A DNA stretch of 35,062 nt from Pirellulales bacterium (GTDB lineage Bacteria > Planctomycetota > Planctomycetia > Pirellulales > JAEUIK01). Each line of letters opens with the position of its first letter. Position 1 is the first letter of the stretch. The notes under the pieces are model-generated. The model saw only the letters and a program-made list of their open reading frames with translations, searched no databases and was not told the origin of the DNA. A program made the translations under genes and the position numbers. The stretch covers positions 1-35,062 of the forward strand of contig JAIESQ010000133.1 of assembly GCA_019745975.1 (NCBI GenBank), read 5' to 3'. Shown one piece after another: positions 25,986 to 35,062 of the stretch.

Positions 25986-27365
25986 ATGCGATTTGTGATT
26001 TCCACATTGCTGGGAATCGGCCTGACGCCGGCGCTCGTGGCGAGCGAGTCGTTCACGCTGGCCGAAGACACCGGTTACCGCGGCATCTGGTATGCGGTTG
26101 GTCCGACCAAGGACGAGTACGGCTACAAATACTCGGGAGGAATGGCAACGTATCCGCATCAGCAGTTGCCGATGGCCTGCTACGCGGCTACGGTCGAAAA
26201 GACGTTTTTCGTCTACGGCGGCACCGCGCCAGGCAAGCGGCTCTTGCACCTGGTTTCGTACTTCGATCACCAGACCAAGACTGTGCCGCGTCCACGCATC
26301 CTGCTTGACAAAGAGACCGGCGACGCCCACGACAACCCCGTGCTAGCGATCGATCGCGCGGGGCATTTATGGGTCTTCTCGAACGCCCACGGCACGTCGC
26401 GGCCGGCGTTCATCCATCGCAGCACGAAGCCGTACGAGATCGACTCGTTCGAGCTCGTCGCTGAGACGAACTTCTCTTACGGGCAGCCGTGGGTGCTCGA
26501 CGATGGATCTTTGTTCTTCATGCACACGCGCTACAAGAATAATGAGCGCCGGATGTTCTGGATGGCCAGCCGCGACGGGCGCGACTGGACTGAGCCGGCA
26601 ATATTGGCACACGTAGCCCGCGGACACTACCAGATCAGCGCGACCAATGGCCGGCGCACCGGCACCGCGTTCGACTACCATCCGACGCAGGGTGGGCTCG
26701 ACGCGCGAACGAACATCTATTATCTCGAATCGCGCGACCAGGGGCGCACCTGGCAGACGGTCGACGGCCGCAAGGTCGAAACGCCGCTCACCGCCGTGGC
26801 CAACCCCGCGCTAGTGCGCGACTACCAGTCGCAGCAGTTGCTCGTCTATCTCAAGGACCTGCAGTTCGACGAGGCGGGGCGGCCGGTCATTCTGTATCTC
26901 ACCAGCCGCGGCCACGAGCCGGGCCCCGCCAACGATCCGCGCATCTGGCGCATCGCGCAGTGGGATGGCTCGCAATGGGACGACCGCGCAGTGACCACCA
27001 GCGATCACAACTACGACATGGGGTCGCTCTATCTCGAGGCCGACGGCGTCTGGCGCCTGATCGCGCCGACCGACCGTGGGCCTCAGCCTTATTGCACGGG
27101 CGGCCGGATGGTCCTGTGGACGAGCGCCGACCGGGGCGCGAACTGGACGAAAGTTAAACCGCTCACGGGCGATCCACCGCGCAATCACTCGTACGCCCGG
27201 CGGCCGCAGCCGGTGCATCCGGATTTCTACGCGTTCTGGGCGGACGGAAACGCGCTGGAGCCGTCGGAATCGTCGCTGTACTTCACCGACCGAGAGGGGA
27301 CACACGTTTGGCGGCTCCCGGCCGAGATGGCAACCGAGGCGGCCACGCCCGAGGTGGCCTGGTAA
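25986..27365 (+). CDS. Secreted BNR_4 repeat beta-propeller protein
   Basis: This 459-residue exported protein starts at ATG 25986 and has signal peptide MRFVISTLLGIGLTPALVAS, cleaved before ESF. The body matches the BNR_4 beta-propeller family (PF15892): GYRGIWYAVGPTKDEYGYKY near 30-49, SGGMATYPHQQ, FFVYGGTAPGKR, DNPVLAIDRAGHLWVFSNAHG and FSYGQPWVLDDG. BNR-type Asp/Trp boxes occur (SRDGRDWTEP, SRDQGRTWQTV, SADRGANWTKV). Relatives include sialidase-like proteins and some polysaccharide lyases (ulvan lyase families). The chemistry cannot be assigned by eye. It ends the cluster and may act on surface or environmental glycans. Confidence 0.85.
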   Translation: MRFVISTLLGIGLTPALVASESFTLAEDTGYRGIWYAVGPTKDEYGYKYSGGMATYPHQQLPMACYAATVEKTFFVYGGTAPGKRLLHLVSYFDHQTKTVPRPRILLDKETGDAHDNPVLAIDRAGHLWVFSNAHGTSRPAFIHRSTKPYEIDSFELVAETNFSYGQPWVLDDGSLFFMHTRYKNNERRMFWMASRDGRDWTEPAILAHVARGHYQISATNGRRTGTAFDYHPTQGGLDARTNIYYLESRDQGRTWQTVDGRKVETPLTAVANPALVRDYQSQQLLVYLKDLQFDEAGRPVILYLTSRGHEPGPANDPRIWRIAQWDGSQWDDRAVTTSDHNYDMGSLYLEADGVWRLIAPTDRGPQPYCTGGRMVLWTSADRGANWTKVKPLTGDPPRNHSYARRPQPVHPDFYAFWADGNALEPSESSLYFTDREGTHVWRLPAEMATEAATPEVAW

Positions 27366-27565
27366 CGATTGGAAGGGCGCAGCGATACCTTCGTCGCCAT
27401 AAGGACTTGAGGAATCGTGTTCGCCCCACGCTGGAGACCTTATCGGAGATTCATTTGCCCGGATTGAAATGCGTCGCTAAGGTGGAGATTGACGATGTTT
27501 TGAGCAGGTGGCGGCTTGCCGCGGGTTCTGCCGCGACGCGAACGGTGGACGACAAGGATCGATCG

Positions 27566-28006
27566 ATGCGGGTCAAAGTAGCTTTGGTGCGAGCGGGCTT
27601 TTCGACAGCCGTTTGTTTGATATTGGTTGCAAGTACCGCAGGGCAGCAGACGCAGCAATCGATCCGCTCGCAGCGCGCGGCCAGCCGGCTACAGGAGCAG
27701 GCAGCCCGGAGTCAGAGTGCGAACTCGATCCGCGGCGCGCAACGCATCCCCATGACGCGCGGACAGCAGTTGGGCATGCAGCGACAACAGCAGTCGCTCA
27801 CTCAGGGTGCGGAACGATCTCAACAAGCGGGCGGGTTAGCGCGCTTCGGCATGAATTCGATGAAGACGCAGACCTGGCGGGCCAACCAGCTCACTCCACG
27901 AGTGGCGCGTGGCAGTGAAAGCCCCGCGTACTACCAGATGCGTCCCACGGGACACTATCCGCGGTTTATGGATAACGCCTCGTACTTCGACCGCGGACCA
28001 GAATAG
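27566..28006 (+). CDS. Small secreted Gln/Arg/Ser-rich protein
   Basis: This 146-residue protein starts at ATG 27566, with a signal peptide (MRVKVALVRAGF, hydrophobic STAVCLILVAS, cleavage about TAG-QQ). The frame is open upstream without family support. The mature part is low in hydrophobic residues and rich in Gln, Arg and Ser (QQTQQSIRSQRAASRLQEQA, then SQQAGGLARFGMNSMKTQ), with a Tyr/Pro-rich end. It is probably disordered. I do not recognise a family; small exported Gln-rich proteins in planctomycetes may be envelope components. Confidence 0.6.
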   Translation: MRVKVALVRAGFSTAVCLILVASTAGQQTQQSIRSQRAASRLQEQAARSQSANSIRGAQRIPMTRGQQLGMQRQQQSLTQGAERSQQAGGLARFGMNSMKTQTWRANQLTPRVARGSESPAYYQMRPTGHYPRFMDNASYFDRGPE

Positions 28007-28121
28007 TCGCCATTGCAGGGGTCGGTCGGTTTCACCCGTTGAACGGCGCGTACTTTCCGGCGCACTTTTCGCTGCTGCCGCCGTGAGTGTACCACTACCC
28101 TTTTGTCGCGGCTTTTGCCCT

Positions 28122-28137
28122 CCCGCCGCGCGGCGGG
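28122..28137. repeat. 16-bp perfect GC palindrome
   Basis: CCCGCCGC (28122-28129) is followed directly by its reverse complement GCGGCGGG (28130-28137). A second small palindrome, CGACTAAAGTCG, follows about 15 bases on. They lie about 100 bases before the LRR gene. Confidence 0.5.
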
Positions 28138-28236
28138 TTAAGATGCGGCGACTAAAGTCGCGTCGGTCGCCCGCCTGAGTTTCTGGGCGTCTCGGAGCCA
28201 ACGCACATTTCTTCGTGATGCCATTCGACCGTCGAC

Positions 28237-29919
28237 ATGAACCACGCCATGTACGAGGTACCGGCTCCGCGCCAAGGGCACCCCCTGCGAACGGCGCTAT
28301 TGGTCGTCGGACTGGTGGTCGGTTCGATCCTGCTCTTGTGTGGCGGATCGATGGGCATGGTCTGGCTCGTCGATCGCAACACCACGACGCACCCGGCGCT
28401 TTGGCGGATCGAGCACGCGGGCGGCCAGGTCTGGTATCAGGAGGTCGACGAGAGCGAAGAAGCAGACGACCAGCCCGCGCCGACCAGCTCTACAACGACA
28501 CACGACGAGGAAGAAGTCGAAGATACGGTCGCGTCGCCGTGGGTTGCCGATGGCATGCGATACTCCAATGAGCCGACTGGGCCACCCATCGGCGTTTCGC
28601 TCTCCGGCTGCGAGCTCGACTACGGGATGCTAGCCCAAATCGGCACAATGGGCGATCTTGTCGACCTGCGTCTCGATAACACCGACGTCAGTGACGACGA
28701 TTTGCCACGACTCGCGAGCTTGTCAAAGCTGCAAATCCTCAGCCTGACCGGCACGCAGGTCACCGACCGAGGACTTGCGTGGTTGGCCAATCTTAAGTCG
28801 CTCAAAACGCTTGACCTGGGTAATACCAAAGTGCGCGGCAGCGGGCTGAACTACCTGGCCGATTTGCCGAGTCTCAAATACCTTTCGCTGTGGCAGTGCA
28901 ATTTGGATCCTGGCGACTGCCATGGGCTGGCCGACCTCGAATCGCTCGAATCGCTGACGCTGGCCAACACGCCGGCCGACGACACACTCGCCGGGCACCT
29001 CGCCCGCTTATTTCGGCTGCGGCATCTCGGCCTGGGCGAAACGCTGATCACCGATGCAGGGTTATCGCATCTGGCGAAACTGCGGGCCCTGCGCTCGCTC
29101 TATCTCGACGGCACGCGCGTGACGGGGCCGGGACTGGCGTCGTTCAGGCAATTGACGCGACTCGAGAGCCTGCTGTTGGATCGCACGCCGTTGGTGGCGG
29201 ACGGCCTGGTCGGTCTGCCGAAGCTCCCCGCGCTGGCGTACCTGAGCCTGACTCAAACCGGCATCGGCGATGCCGCCGTCCCGTCGCTCCAACGCTGCCC
29301 GAAGCTCACTACGCTGAACCTTAGGGATACGGAAACGACTGGCGCTGGCTTCACCGCGCTCGCCAGTTTGCCGTTGGAGTCGCTCTACCTGAGCGGATCG
29401 CCGATCGACGACCAGGGCCTGGCGGAGATCGCCAAGCTCAATTCGCTCGCCCACTTGGCGTTGAGCGATACGTCCGTGACTGACGTCGGCCTCAGCCAGT
29501 TGGCTTCTCTGGCGAAGCTCGGCACCATCGAGTTGTGTAATACAAGGATTTCAGATGCCGGACTTAAGGACTTGGCACGGCTGCCGCTGCTCGATTCGCT
29601 TGATCTCGAGGGGACGGCCATCACCGACGTGGGGATCGGCGAGCTTGCCCGCGCCAAGAAGCTCAATTGGCTTGATATTTCGCGGACAGCGATCAGTGAC
29701 GCGGGAATCAAAAAGCTGATGGCGCTCACTGAAATCGCGCAGATTCGCGCTGTCGAAACGCGGATCACGCCGCGCGGACAAATCGAGTTCAACCGGCGCC
29801 ACCCCGACGTGCTCGAAACGCGGGACGACGATGCGGAGGAGAGCGAGCCAGCCGATGAATCCGACACGGAGGCGAACCCGTCTGAAACCGAAGCCACGAT
29901 CGAGGCCGACGACAGTTAG
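28237..29919 (+). CDS. Membrane-anchored leucine-rich repeat protein
   Basis: This 560-residue protein has a short basic N-terminus and one membrane helix at about 19-46 (ALLVVGLVVGSILLLCGG). An acidic linker (about 65-95) precedes roughly 15 leucine-rich repeats of about 23-24 residues from about 120 to 520, of the form LxxLxLxxTxVTDxGLxxLA (e.g. LSLTGTQVTDRGLAWLAN). It ends in a 35-residue Glu/Asp/Ser-rich tail. LRRs usually bind proteins; no enzymatic domain is present. This LRR style is common in planctomycetes. Its stop overlaps that of the convergent S46 peptidase gene by three bases. Confidence 0.85.
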   Translation: MNHAMYEVPAPRQGHPLRTALLVVGLVVGSILLLCGGSMGMVWLVDRNTTTHPALWRIEHAGGQVWYQEVDESEEADDQPAPTSSTTTHDEEEVEDTVASPWVADGMRYSNEPTGPPIGVSLSGCELDYGMLAQIGTMGDLVDLRLDNTDVSDDDLPRLASLSKLQILSLTGTQVTDRGLAWLANLKSLKTLDLGNTKVRGSGLNYLADLPSLKYLSLWQCNLDPGDCHGLADLESLESLTLANTPADDTLAGHLARLFRLRHLGLGETLITDAGLSHLAKLRALRSLYLDGTRVTGPGLASFRQLTRLESLLLDRTPLVADGLVGLPKLPALAYLSLTQTGIGDAAVPSLQRCPKLTTLNLRDTETTGAGFTALASLPLESLYLSGSPIDDQGLAEIAKLNSLAHLALSDTSVTDVGLSQLASLAKLGTIELCNTRISDAGLKDLARLPLLDSLDLEGTAITDVGIGELARAKKLNWLDISRTAISDAGIKKLMALTEIAQIRAVETRITPRGQIEFNRRHPDVLETRDDDAEESEPADESDTEANPSETEATIEADDS

Positions 29920-32006
29920 CGCCCCATTTCGGCGACCAGAGCTTCCGCTCCGTAGAGCTTCTTAAGCGATTCGATGATCGCCGGCGACGCGACCGAAACC
30001 GCGCGGGCCTGCGTGTCGGTGTACGCGTAAGCCAGCACTAGCGACTGGATGTTCCCATCGAAGATGATGCCGACAACTTCGCCGGAGCGGTTGACGACCG
30101 GACTCCCGGAGTTGCCACCAATAATGTCGGCCGTGCTCACGAAATTGAACGGGGTGTCGAGAGCGAGCTTGTCTTTCCCTTCGATCCAGCGCTTCGGCAG
30201 GGCGAACGGATAGACGTTGCCATGCGCGGCGGCGTGCGGATAAGTACCGCCCAGCGTCGTCCACGCGGCGACCTTCTGCCCTTCTTGCTCGTAGCCCCGC
30301 ACGGTGCCAAACGCCAGTCGCAGCGTGAACGTGGCGTCGGGGTAGATCTCGGTGCCGTACTGCGCGAAGCGCGCGTTGGCGATCTTGGCATAGGCCTGAC
30401 GCAGCGGCTCCTCGACCGTGTCTTCGTAACGCTTGCGAACCGCCCGCGACGGCTCATCGACGAGCCGCGCCAACTCGATCAACGGATCGCCCGAGGCCGC
30501 CTGCGCGCTGGCTCCCTCTTCAGCTAGGCGCTTGCGCAGCGCCACGTCGGCCAGCTTCGAACCCTGGATCAATTCGGCGGCCCGGGCTTGCGGCGACTTG
30601 CCTGCCAGCACGTGCTTGACGAGATCGTGCCTGGCTCCGAGCTTCTCGATCAGCATGCCGAGCGAGTCGGCCAACTTGGCGGTTTCGAGCGCCGGATAGA
30701 TCGGCGCCGTGGAAAAGAGCTGCTGCTTGAGCGACTCCAGGTTCGACTCGCGAAACTCGCGCAACCGGTCGCCGTTCGGCTTGGCCGTTTCGGCCGAAAG
30801 GCGAATCAGCGTACGGGCGATCGAGAACAACTCGCTATTGAAGGCTTGGGCCTGTTCCAACTGCGCGTAGTCGTCGTAGAACGCGCTCCAGGCGGCCAAT
30901 GCCGCGGCCACCTCGCCCCAGGCCGTCCCCGCCTGCTGCTGCAGCTTGGCATCGTCGGCCACCGCGGCGCGGAGCGCCATCTCGCGATCAGAGAGACTTT
31001 TGAAGAGCGCAGGGTCTTGCAGGCCGGCCATCTGGCCGAGTCGCGCCTTGCGCGAATTCTGGTAGCCAAACAACTCGTCCTCGGCTTGACGCGCGTTCTC
31101 TTGGCTGCGATCCGAGTAGGTTGCCAGCAACACTTCGCGCCGACGGATCAAGTTCAGCGATGAGGGGAGCGCCCGATCACGCAAGAATTCGAGGTGGTCG
31201 ACGGTGTTCTGCCGATCGGTGCGGCCGGGATGTCCTGAAACAAACACCAGCTCGCCATCCTTTGCTCCCGACGCGCTCCACTTCAGAAAATGCTCTGGCT
31301 TGGCCGGCTGACCGTCTTCGTAGGCGCGAAAGAAGCAGATATCGAGATCGTAGCGCGGAAACTCAAAGTTGTCCGGGTCGCCGCCGAAGAATGCGATCGC
31401 CTTTTCGGGCGCGAACACCAGACGGACGTCGGTGTATTTCTTGAAGCGATATAGGTGGTACAAGCCGCCTTGATAGAGCGTGACGACGTCGCTCCGCAGC
31501 CCGGTCTTGTCGAGCGACTCTTTTTCGATTTCGCTCATCACGGCGCGGCGCGCTTGTTGGGCATCCGACGGGTTCAGGCCGGGATCGACCGCCGCGTTCA
31601 CGCGCGCCGTCACATCTTCAATGCTCATCAGCACATTGAGCTCGAGATCGTGACACTTGATCTCTTCGTCGCGCGAGCGGGCCTGAAAGCCCTCGGCCAG
31701 GTAGTCGTGCTCGGCCGTGCTCAGCTTAGCCAACGCATCGGCCCCCACGTGATGGTTGGTCATCACCAGCCCCGTGGGCGCTACGAACGAGCCAGAGCCG
31801 CCGCTGTTGAAACGGACCGACGCCTTCTGTAAATGCTCGTACCAGCCAGCGTCTGGCTCAAACTGGTACATTTCGCGCAGCAGCTTGCGCGGAGGATTGT
31901 TGAACAGCCACATCCCTTCGTCTGCCGAAACGAAGCGATCACCACTCACCGCGCTCATCATGAAGCCAATCATCCAGAAGCCTAGTTGTCGAATCATGCA
32001 TCGCAT
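29916..32006 (-). CDS. S46 family dipeptidyl-peptidase, DPP7-like
   Basis: This 696-residue protein has signal peptide MRCMIRQLGFWMIGFMMSAV and a mature start DEGMWLFNNPP, typical of S46 peptidases. The serine protease fold shows the catalytic His86 in GLVMTNHHVG, an Asp at about 219-221 in FPRYDLDICFFRAYEDG, and Ser633 in GGNSGSP. Family enzymes remove dipeptides from peptide N-termini in the periplasm. The residue 18 after the catalytic Ser (FDGN) is Gly, as in DPP7, not Arg as in DPP11; this suggests a preference for hydrophobic or non-acidic residues. It is 63 bases downstream of the OPT transporter on the same strand. Confidence 0.9.
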   Translation of the reverse strand: MRCMIRQLGFWMIGFMMSAVSGDRFVSADEGMWLFNNPPRKLLREMYQFEPDAGWYEHLQKASVRFNSGGSGSFVAPTGLVMTNHHVGADALAKLSTAEHDYLAEGFQARSRDEEIKCHDLELNVLMSIEDVTARVNAAVDPGLNPSDAQQARRAVMSEIEKESLDKTGLRSDVVTLYQGGLYHLYRFKKYTDVRLVFAPEKAIAFFGGDPDNFEFPRYDLDICFFRAYEDGQPAKPEHFLKWSASGAKDGELVFVSGHPGRTDRQNTVDHLEFLRDRALPSSLNLIRRREVLLATYSDRSQENARQAEDELFGYQNSRKARLGQMAGLQDPALFKSLSDREMALRAAVADDAKLQQQAGTAWGEVAAALAAWSAFYDDYAQLEQAQAFNSELFSIARTLIRLSAETAKPNGDRLREFRESNLESLKQQLFSTAPIYPALETAKLADSLGMLIEKLGARHDLVKHVLAGKSPQARAAELIQGSKLADVALRKRLAEEGASAQAASGDPLIELARLVDEPSRAVRKRYEDTVEEPLRQAYAKIANARFAQYGTEIYPDATFTLRLAFGTVRGYEQEGQKVAAWTTLGGTYPHAAAHGNVYPFALPKRWIEGKDKLALDTPFNFVSTADIIGGNSGSPVVNRSGEVVGIIFDGNIQSLVLAYAYTDTQARAVSVASPAIIESLKKLYGAEALVAEMGR

Positions 32007-32069
32007 GGAACTATCAATCCTATGGAAAGTCTTGCGAGGTCGGTGGGGCGCGTTGGCGCGGCCCGCAAA

Positions 32070-34421
32070 TTACGGTCGATCGGCTGCTTGTGCAGCGTTG
32101 CCGCGAAGGATTCTCCCGTAACCAACCACAATCAGCAAGCCGATCAACCCCGCAAATGCTGCCAGCGCCAACCAATCGGGGCCACGATTGGCCAACCACG
32201 ATTCGGGCAGTTGCTTGCCGAACTCCAGCGCCGAGCGGAAGCGCTCGGGAGCGACGGCGAAAAAAGCCAGCAACATTCCGGCGATCGAACCGCCGGCGAT
32301 GTAGCCCGAGCTGAGCAACACACCAGGACTGGTATCACCTTCGCCCTCCTTCGCCTTGCCGCGATGGCGGCGATCGATGAACCAACGAATTGCCCCGCCA
32401 ATAAAAATCGGCATCGACGTGGTGATCGGCAAATAGATGCCCACCGCGAACGGCAAGGCCGCGGTACCCGTCAATTCGAGCGCCACGGCAATCAGGGCAC
32501 CGATGAGCACGAGTTTCCACGGCAAACGCTGATTGAGGATGCCGTCGATGATCAGGGCCATGAGCTGTGTCTTGGGAGCCTCGAATTTCATCACGCGCGC
32601 CCCATCGTCGCGCTGGGCAATGCGGCCGTTGACCGCCGGGTCGACAACGTAGGCAATGCGTCCGTCGTCCGCCACCAGGTAACGTCCGCGCGGTAAGCCT
32701 GCGCGCTCTCCCTCGTGAACGTGCAACACGCGATAGAGTTTGTCATCGACCCCCGAGTATTGCCCGCCCGGTCGTTCGCGCTGCGTGAGTGTAGCGAGCT
32801 CGCCGGCCGGCACCTGATAGGTCGGCAGGTTCTCGGGCTTCTTCGAGTAGATCGTGCCGACCTGATTCAACAGCGGCAGCGTGACCCCCATCACCAGGGC
32901 CGACGTAATCGCGCCGATCAAGATGCCCCACTGTTGCAGTCGCGGCGTGGCGCCGACGAGGTAGCCGGTCTTCAAGTCCTGCGCGGTGGTGCCGCCATTC
33001 GAGGCGGCGATACACACGACCGCCGCGACAGTTAGCGCAGTGAGTGTCGCTTCCTTGCCGGTCTTGCCGAGCATCAGGAAGACGAAGCAGGTCAAGAGCA
33101 GCGTGGCAACGGTCATGCCCGAGATGGGATTGGACGACGAACCGATCTCGCCGGTCAATCGCGACGAAACCGTCACGAACAAGAAGCCGAACAGCACGAT
33201 CATCACCGAGCCGGCCAGCCCTTCGAGGCGCAGGCCCAGTCCCAAGTTCTTAAACAGGCTCAAGGCGATCACCAGCCCCACGGTGCCGAGCAACACGAAT
33301 CCCATCGGCAAATCGCGATTCGTGCGCGGCACGCGCGCAATTTCGTCGACGGCACTCAGCCCTCGACCATTCGCGGAATTGGCAGGGCGCCTGAGGTCGC
33401 GCAACCCTCCGAAAATCGAAGTCACGATCAGCGGCAGCACCTGGAACATGCTGAGCACGCCTCCCGTGGCCACGGCTCCGGCGCCGATGTACAGGATGTA
33501 CTGGCTGCGCACCGCGTGCGCCACGGCCAGCTCGCGCTGGAGCAGCGAGGCATTCGCCGGCACGTCGACCGGCACATCTCCTTTGACCATCACGATCAAG
33601 GGGGCGAACACCAGGTAGGCCAGCACGCCGCCCGCCAGCATGATCGACGCGATGCGCGGACCGATGATGTAACCCACGCCGAGCAGTTCCGGCGACAACT
33701 CGCCGCCGAGCACGGCGCGCAAGCCCTCGGGTTGGGTCGCGCCAGCCGCCGAGGAAGTGGAACTCGACGACCGAACCCACGACAACGGCGTGCTAACCAC
33801 GTCGTTCCAAAAGGCCATCGCCTGGCCGACGAGCTTGTAGAGAAACGCCACGCCAAATCCCAGGAATACCGTGGCAGCGGTCGCGCCCCCCTGTTCCCCA
33901 ACGATCAACACCTCGGCGCAAGCCGTTCCCTCGGGGTAGCGCAGTTGCTTGTGCTGTTTGACGATGAATGCCCGCCGCAGCGGGATCATCATTAAAATGC
34001 CGAGCAACCCGCCGAGCGTGCCGACCGTCATTACGCGGCTGGGCTCCATGTCGAAACCCAACAGCAAGAGCGCCGGCATAGTGACGCCGACGCCAAAGGC
34101 GATCGATTCGCCGGCCGAGCCGGTCGTCTGCACGATATTGTTTTCAAGGATGGTCGCCCGTCGCAGCCCCAACATGCGCGAGAACAGACGAAAGAGCGTA
34201 ATCGAAAGCACCGCGACCGGGATCGACGCCGAAACCGTCATCCCCACCTTAAGCACGAGATACAGCGACGAGGCGCCGAATAATATGCCCAGCAGCGTGC
34301 CCAGCAGCACCGCCGGCCAGGTGAACTCAGGCAAGTGAGTTCCATCGGGCACGTAGGGATGAAACTGGTCGACAGCGGTAGCTTCGCCCGAGAGTTCTTC
34401 GTCGGTCGTTTCGACAGCCAT
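32070..34421 (-). CDS. OPT family oligopeptide transporter
   Basis: This 783-residue integral membrane transporter has 14-16 hydrophobic helices spread from about 25 to 780. The start ATG at 34421 has AGGAG 8 bases upstream on the coding strand; an upstream in-frame TTG is rejected. It matches the bacterial OPT subfamily (TIGR00733 type): VLLGTLLGILFGASSLYLVLKVG at the start, NIVQTTGSAGESIAFG near 97-112, PEGTACAEVL near 167, NGGTTAQDLKTGYLVGATPR near 472, and the hydrophilic stretch with MKFEAPKTQLMALIIDGIL. Members import short peptides or metal chelates by proton symport. The adjacent secreted dipeptidyl-peptidase suggests a peptide substrate. Confidence 0.92.
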   Translation of the reverse strand: MAVETTDEELSGEATAVDQFHPYVPDGTHLPEFTWPAVLLGTLLGILFGASSLYLVLKVGMTVSASIPVAVLSITLFRLFSRMLGLRRATILENNIVQTTGSAGESIAFGVGVTMPALLLLGFDMEPSRVMTVGTLGGLLGILMMIPLRRAFIVKQHKQLRYPEGTACAEVLIVGEQGGATAATVFLGFGVAFLYKLVGQAMAFWNDVVSTPLSWVRSSSSTSSAAGATQPEGLRAVLGGELSPELLGVGYIIGPRIASIMLAGGVLAYLVFAPLIVMVKGDVPVDVPANASLLQRELAVAHAVRSQYILYIGAGAVATGGVLSMFQVLPLIVTSIFGGLRDLRRPANSANGRGLSAVDEIARVPRTNRDLPMGFVLLGTVGLVIALSLFKNLGLGLRLEGLAGSVMIVLFGFLFVTVSSRLTGEIGSSSNPISGMTVATLLLTCFVFLMLGKTGKEATLTALTVAAVVCIAASNGGTTAQDLKTGYLVGATPRLQQWGILIGAITSALVMGVTLPLLNQVGTIYSKKPENLPTYQVPAGELATLTQRERPGGQYSGVDDKLYRVLHVHEGERAGLPRGRYLVADDGRIAYVVDPAVNGRIAQRDDGARVMKFEAPKTQLMALIIDGILNQRLPWKLVLIGALIAVALELTGTAALPFAVGIYLPITTSMPIFIGGAIRWFIDRRHRGKAKEGEGDTSPGVLLSSGYIAGGSIAGMLLAFFAVAPERFRSALEFGKQLPESWLANRGPDWLALAAFAGLIGLLIVVGYGRILRGNAAQAADRP

Positions 34422-34441
34422 GCCGCGTTCTCCTGGCAAGA

Positions 34442-34873
34442 TTACTTTCGCCGGTCGAACAAGCTGCGAGTAACGGCCTCGAATACCGGACCGATCTCGG
34501 CGAATTCTCGGTCCTCCGCCTGGCAGAAAATCAGCAACACGGCGTCGGGCAAGTCGATCGTGCGCACCAGGGCCGTGTTCGTCAGATCAAGACAATAGAA
34601 GTTGATGTCGTAACCACCCAGCTTGTGACCGGCAACGATTTCGGTCACTTCCTCGGCGTCGAGGTTATCGTACTCCTCGCGCATGGCGGCTAGCGCCGCG
34701 TCGGCCAGGGGTTGCCGAGGCGTTCGCGGCGGATGTACCGCTACCGACCAAAATCCACCGCCGGGGCTGTAAACGGCCACCGAGCGGTTGCCGGCCACCG
34801 CTTCTTCCTCGTCGAGGGTCCAGTTGTCGGGATATTGAAAGCGGATGCCGAAATGTTGGTAAACCTGGGGCAT
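34442..34873 (-). CDS. Hypothetical protein with a PsbP/DUF1795-like pattern
   Basis: This 143-residue cytoplasmic-looking protein starts at ATG 34873 (MPQVYQHFGIRFQYPDNWTL); the frame is open 21 codons further upstream, but that part is unlike a protein start. The opening FGIRFQYPDNWTLDEE and the alternating strand pattern recall the PsbP/DUF1795 fold, though the match is weak. No signal peptide, membrane segment or catalytic motif is seen. Its stop is 20 bases before the OPT start, so it probably leads that operon. Function is unknown. Confidence 0.6.
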   Translation of the reverse strand: MPQVYQHFGIRFQYPDNWTLDEEEAVAGNRSVAVYSPGGGFWSVAVHPPRTPRQPLADAALAAMREEYDNLDAEEVTEIVAGHKLGGYDINFYCLDLTNTALVRTIDLPDAVLLIFCQAEDREFAEIGPVFEAVTRSLFDRRK

Positions 34874-35062
34874 TGGGGAGCTTTCTGCCGCTGTCGGAGA
34901 ATGCCCTATGGTAGCAGACGCGTGCTGGGCGGCCATCCGCCTTGGTCGCGCCGCGGAACACGCCGGTCAGCAGCTTACCGCCGCTGCGGGTGCATCCCGC
35001 GGTTTGTACTTTTCAGGCGGCTTGGTGGTAGCATCGCTGGCTGGAGAGTCGCTCCGGGCGGG

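Noticed and set aside
28650-29780. Periodic sequence of about 70 bases
   Set aside because: This periodicity is explained by leucine-rich repeats of about 23-24 residues in the coding frame.

Overview
The window looks like a high-GC Planctomycetes chromosome, most likely from the order Pirellulales. The lineage signs are a PVC-type dehydrogenase/HEAT/cytochrome c protein ending in a CxxCH domain, a PEP-CTERM protein, a surface protein with an LExR-xL start motif, LRR and TPR proteins with planctomycete-style N-termini, and a DNA-binding domain fused in front of a receiver. Most genes lack a strong Shine-Dalgarno sequence. I see no rRNA, tRNA, CRISPR array, phage or transposase gene.

Layout. 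(1) 1-6154: a TPR-like fragment, then on the minus strand phoR, a PEP-CTERM gene, phoU and phoB, plus endonuclease IV. The pst transporter genes are not here. (2) 6155-15118: a hairpin-rich spacer, a YhcH/YiaL-type sugar protein, a secreted PKD plus calcium-repeat surface protein, a soluble histidine kinase paired with an HTH-receiver regulator, a nearly 1 kb gene-free stretch, a zinc-ribbon membrane protein, a secreted Gly/His-rich TPR protein, and the tRNA methyltransferase TrmL. (3) 15307-27365, plus strand: a catabolic or surface-metabolism block holding the PVC dehydrogenase/cytochrome, a small membrane protein, a Gfo/Idh/MocA oxidoreductase, an amidase, a ceramidase-like lipoprotein, a glucose-dehydrogenase-like enzyme, a lone GH2-type carbohydrate-binding domain, a CPBP protease and a BNR_4 beta-propeller protein. 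The last four are tightly spaced and may be one operon. (4) 27566-34873: a small secreted Gln-rich protein and a membrane-anchored LRR protein on plus, converging on a minus-strand run of a PsbP/DUF1795-like protein, an OPT peptide transporter and an S46 dipeptidyl-peptidase. That run reads as a peptide scavenging unit.

The most unusual signal is a 136-bp nested palindrome present three times (15307-15442, 20161-20296, 21845-21980). The copies align without gaps and have about 20-bp terminal inverted repeats around two internal hairpins. Each copy sits exactly on the 5' end of a plus-strand gene. In two of the three, the right terminal repeat is read in frame as TTG-Lys-x-Leu-Leu and runs straight into the hydrophobic core of an export signal. 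The element therefore may supply translation starts and signal-peptide N-regions. A second class of short hairpins with a GTAG foot (18963-18985, 21662-21684) has the architecture of REP elements. A palindrome-dense segment at 23386-23550 may be a third family.
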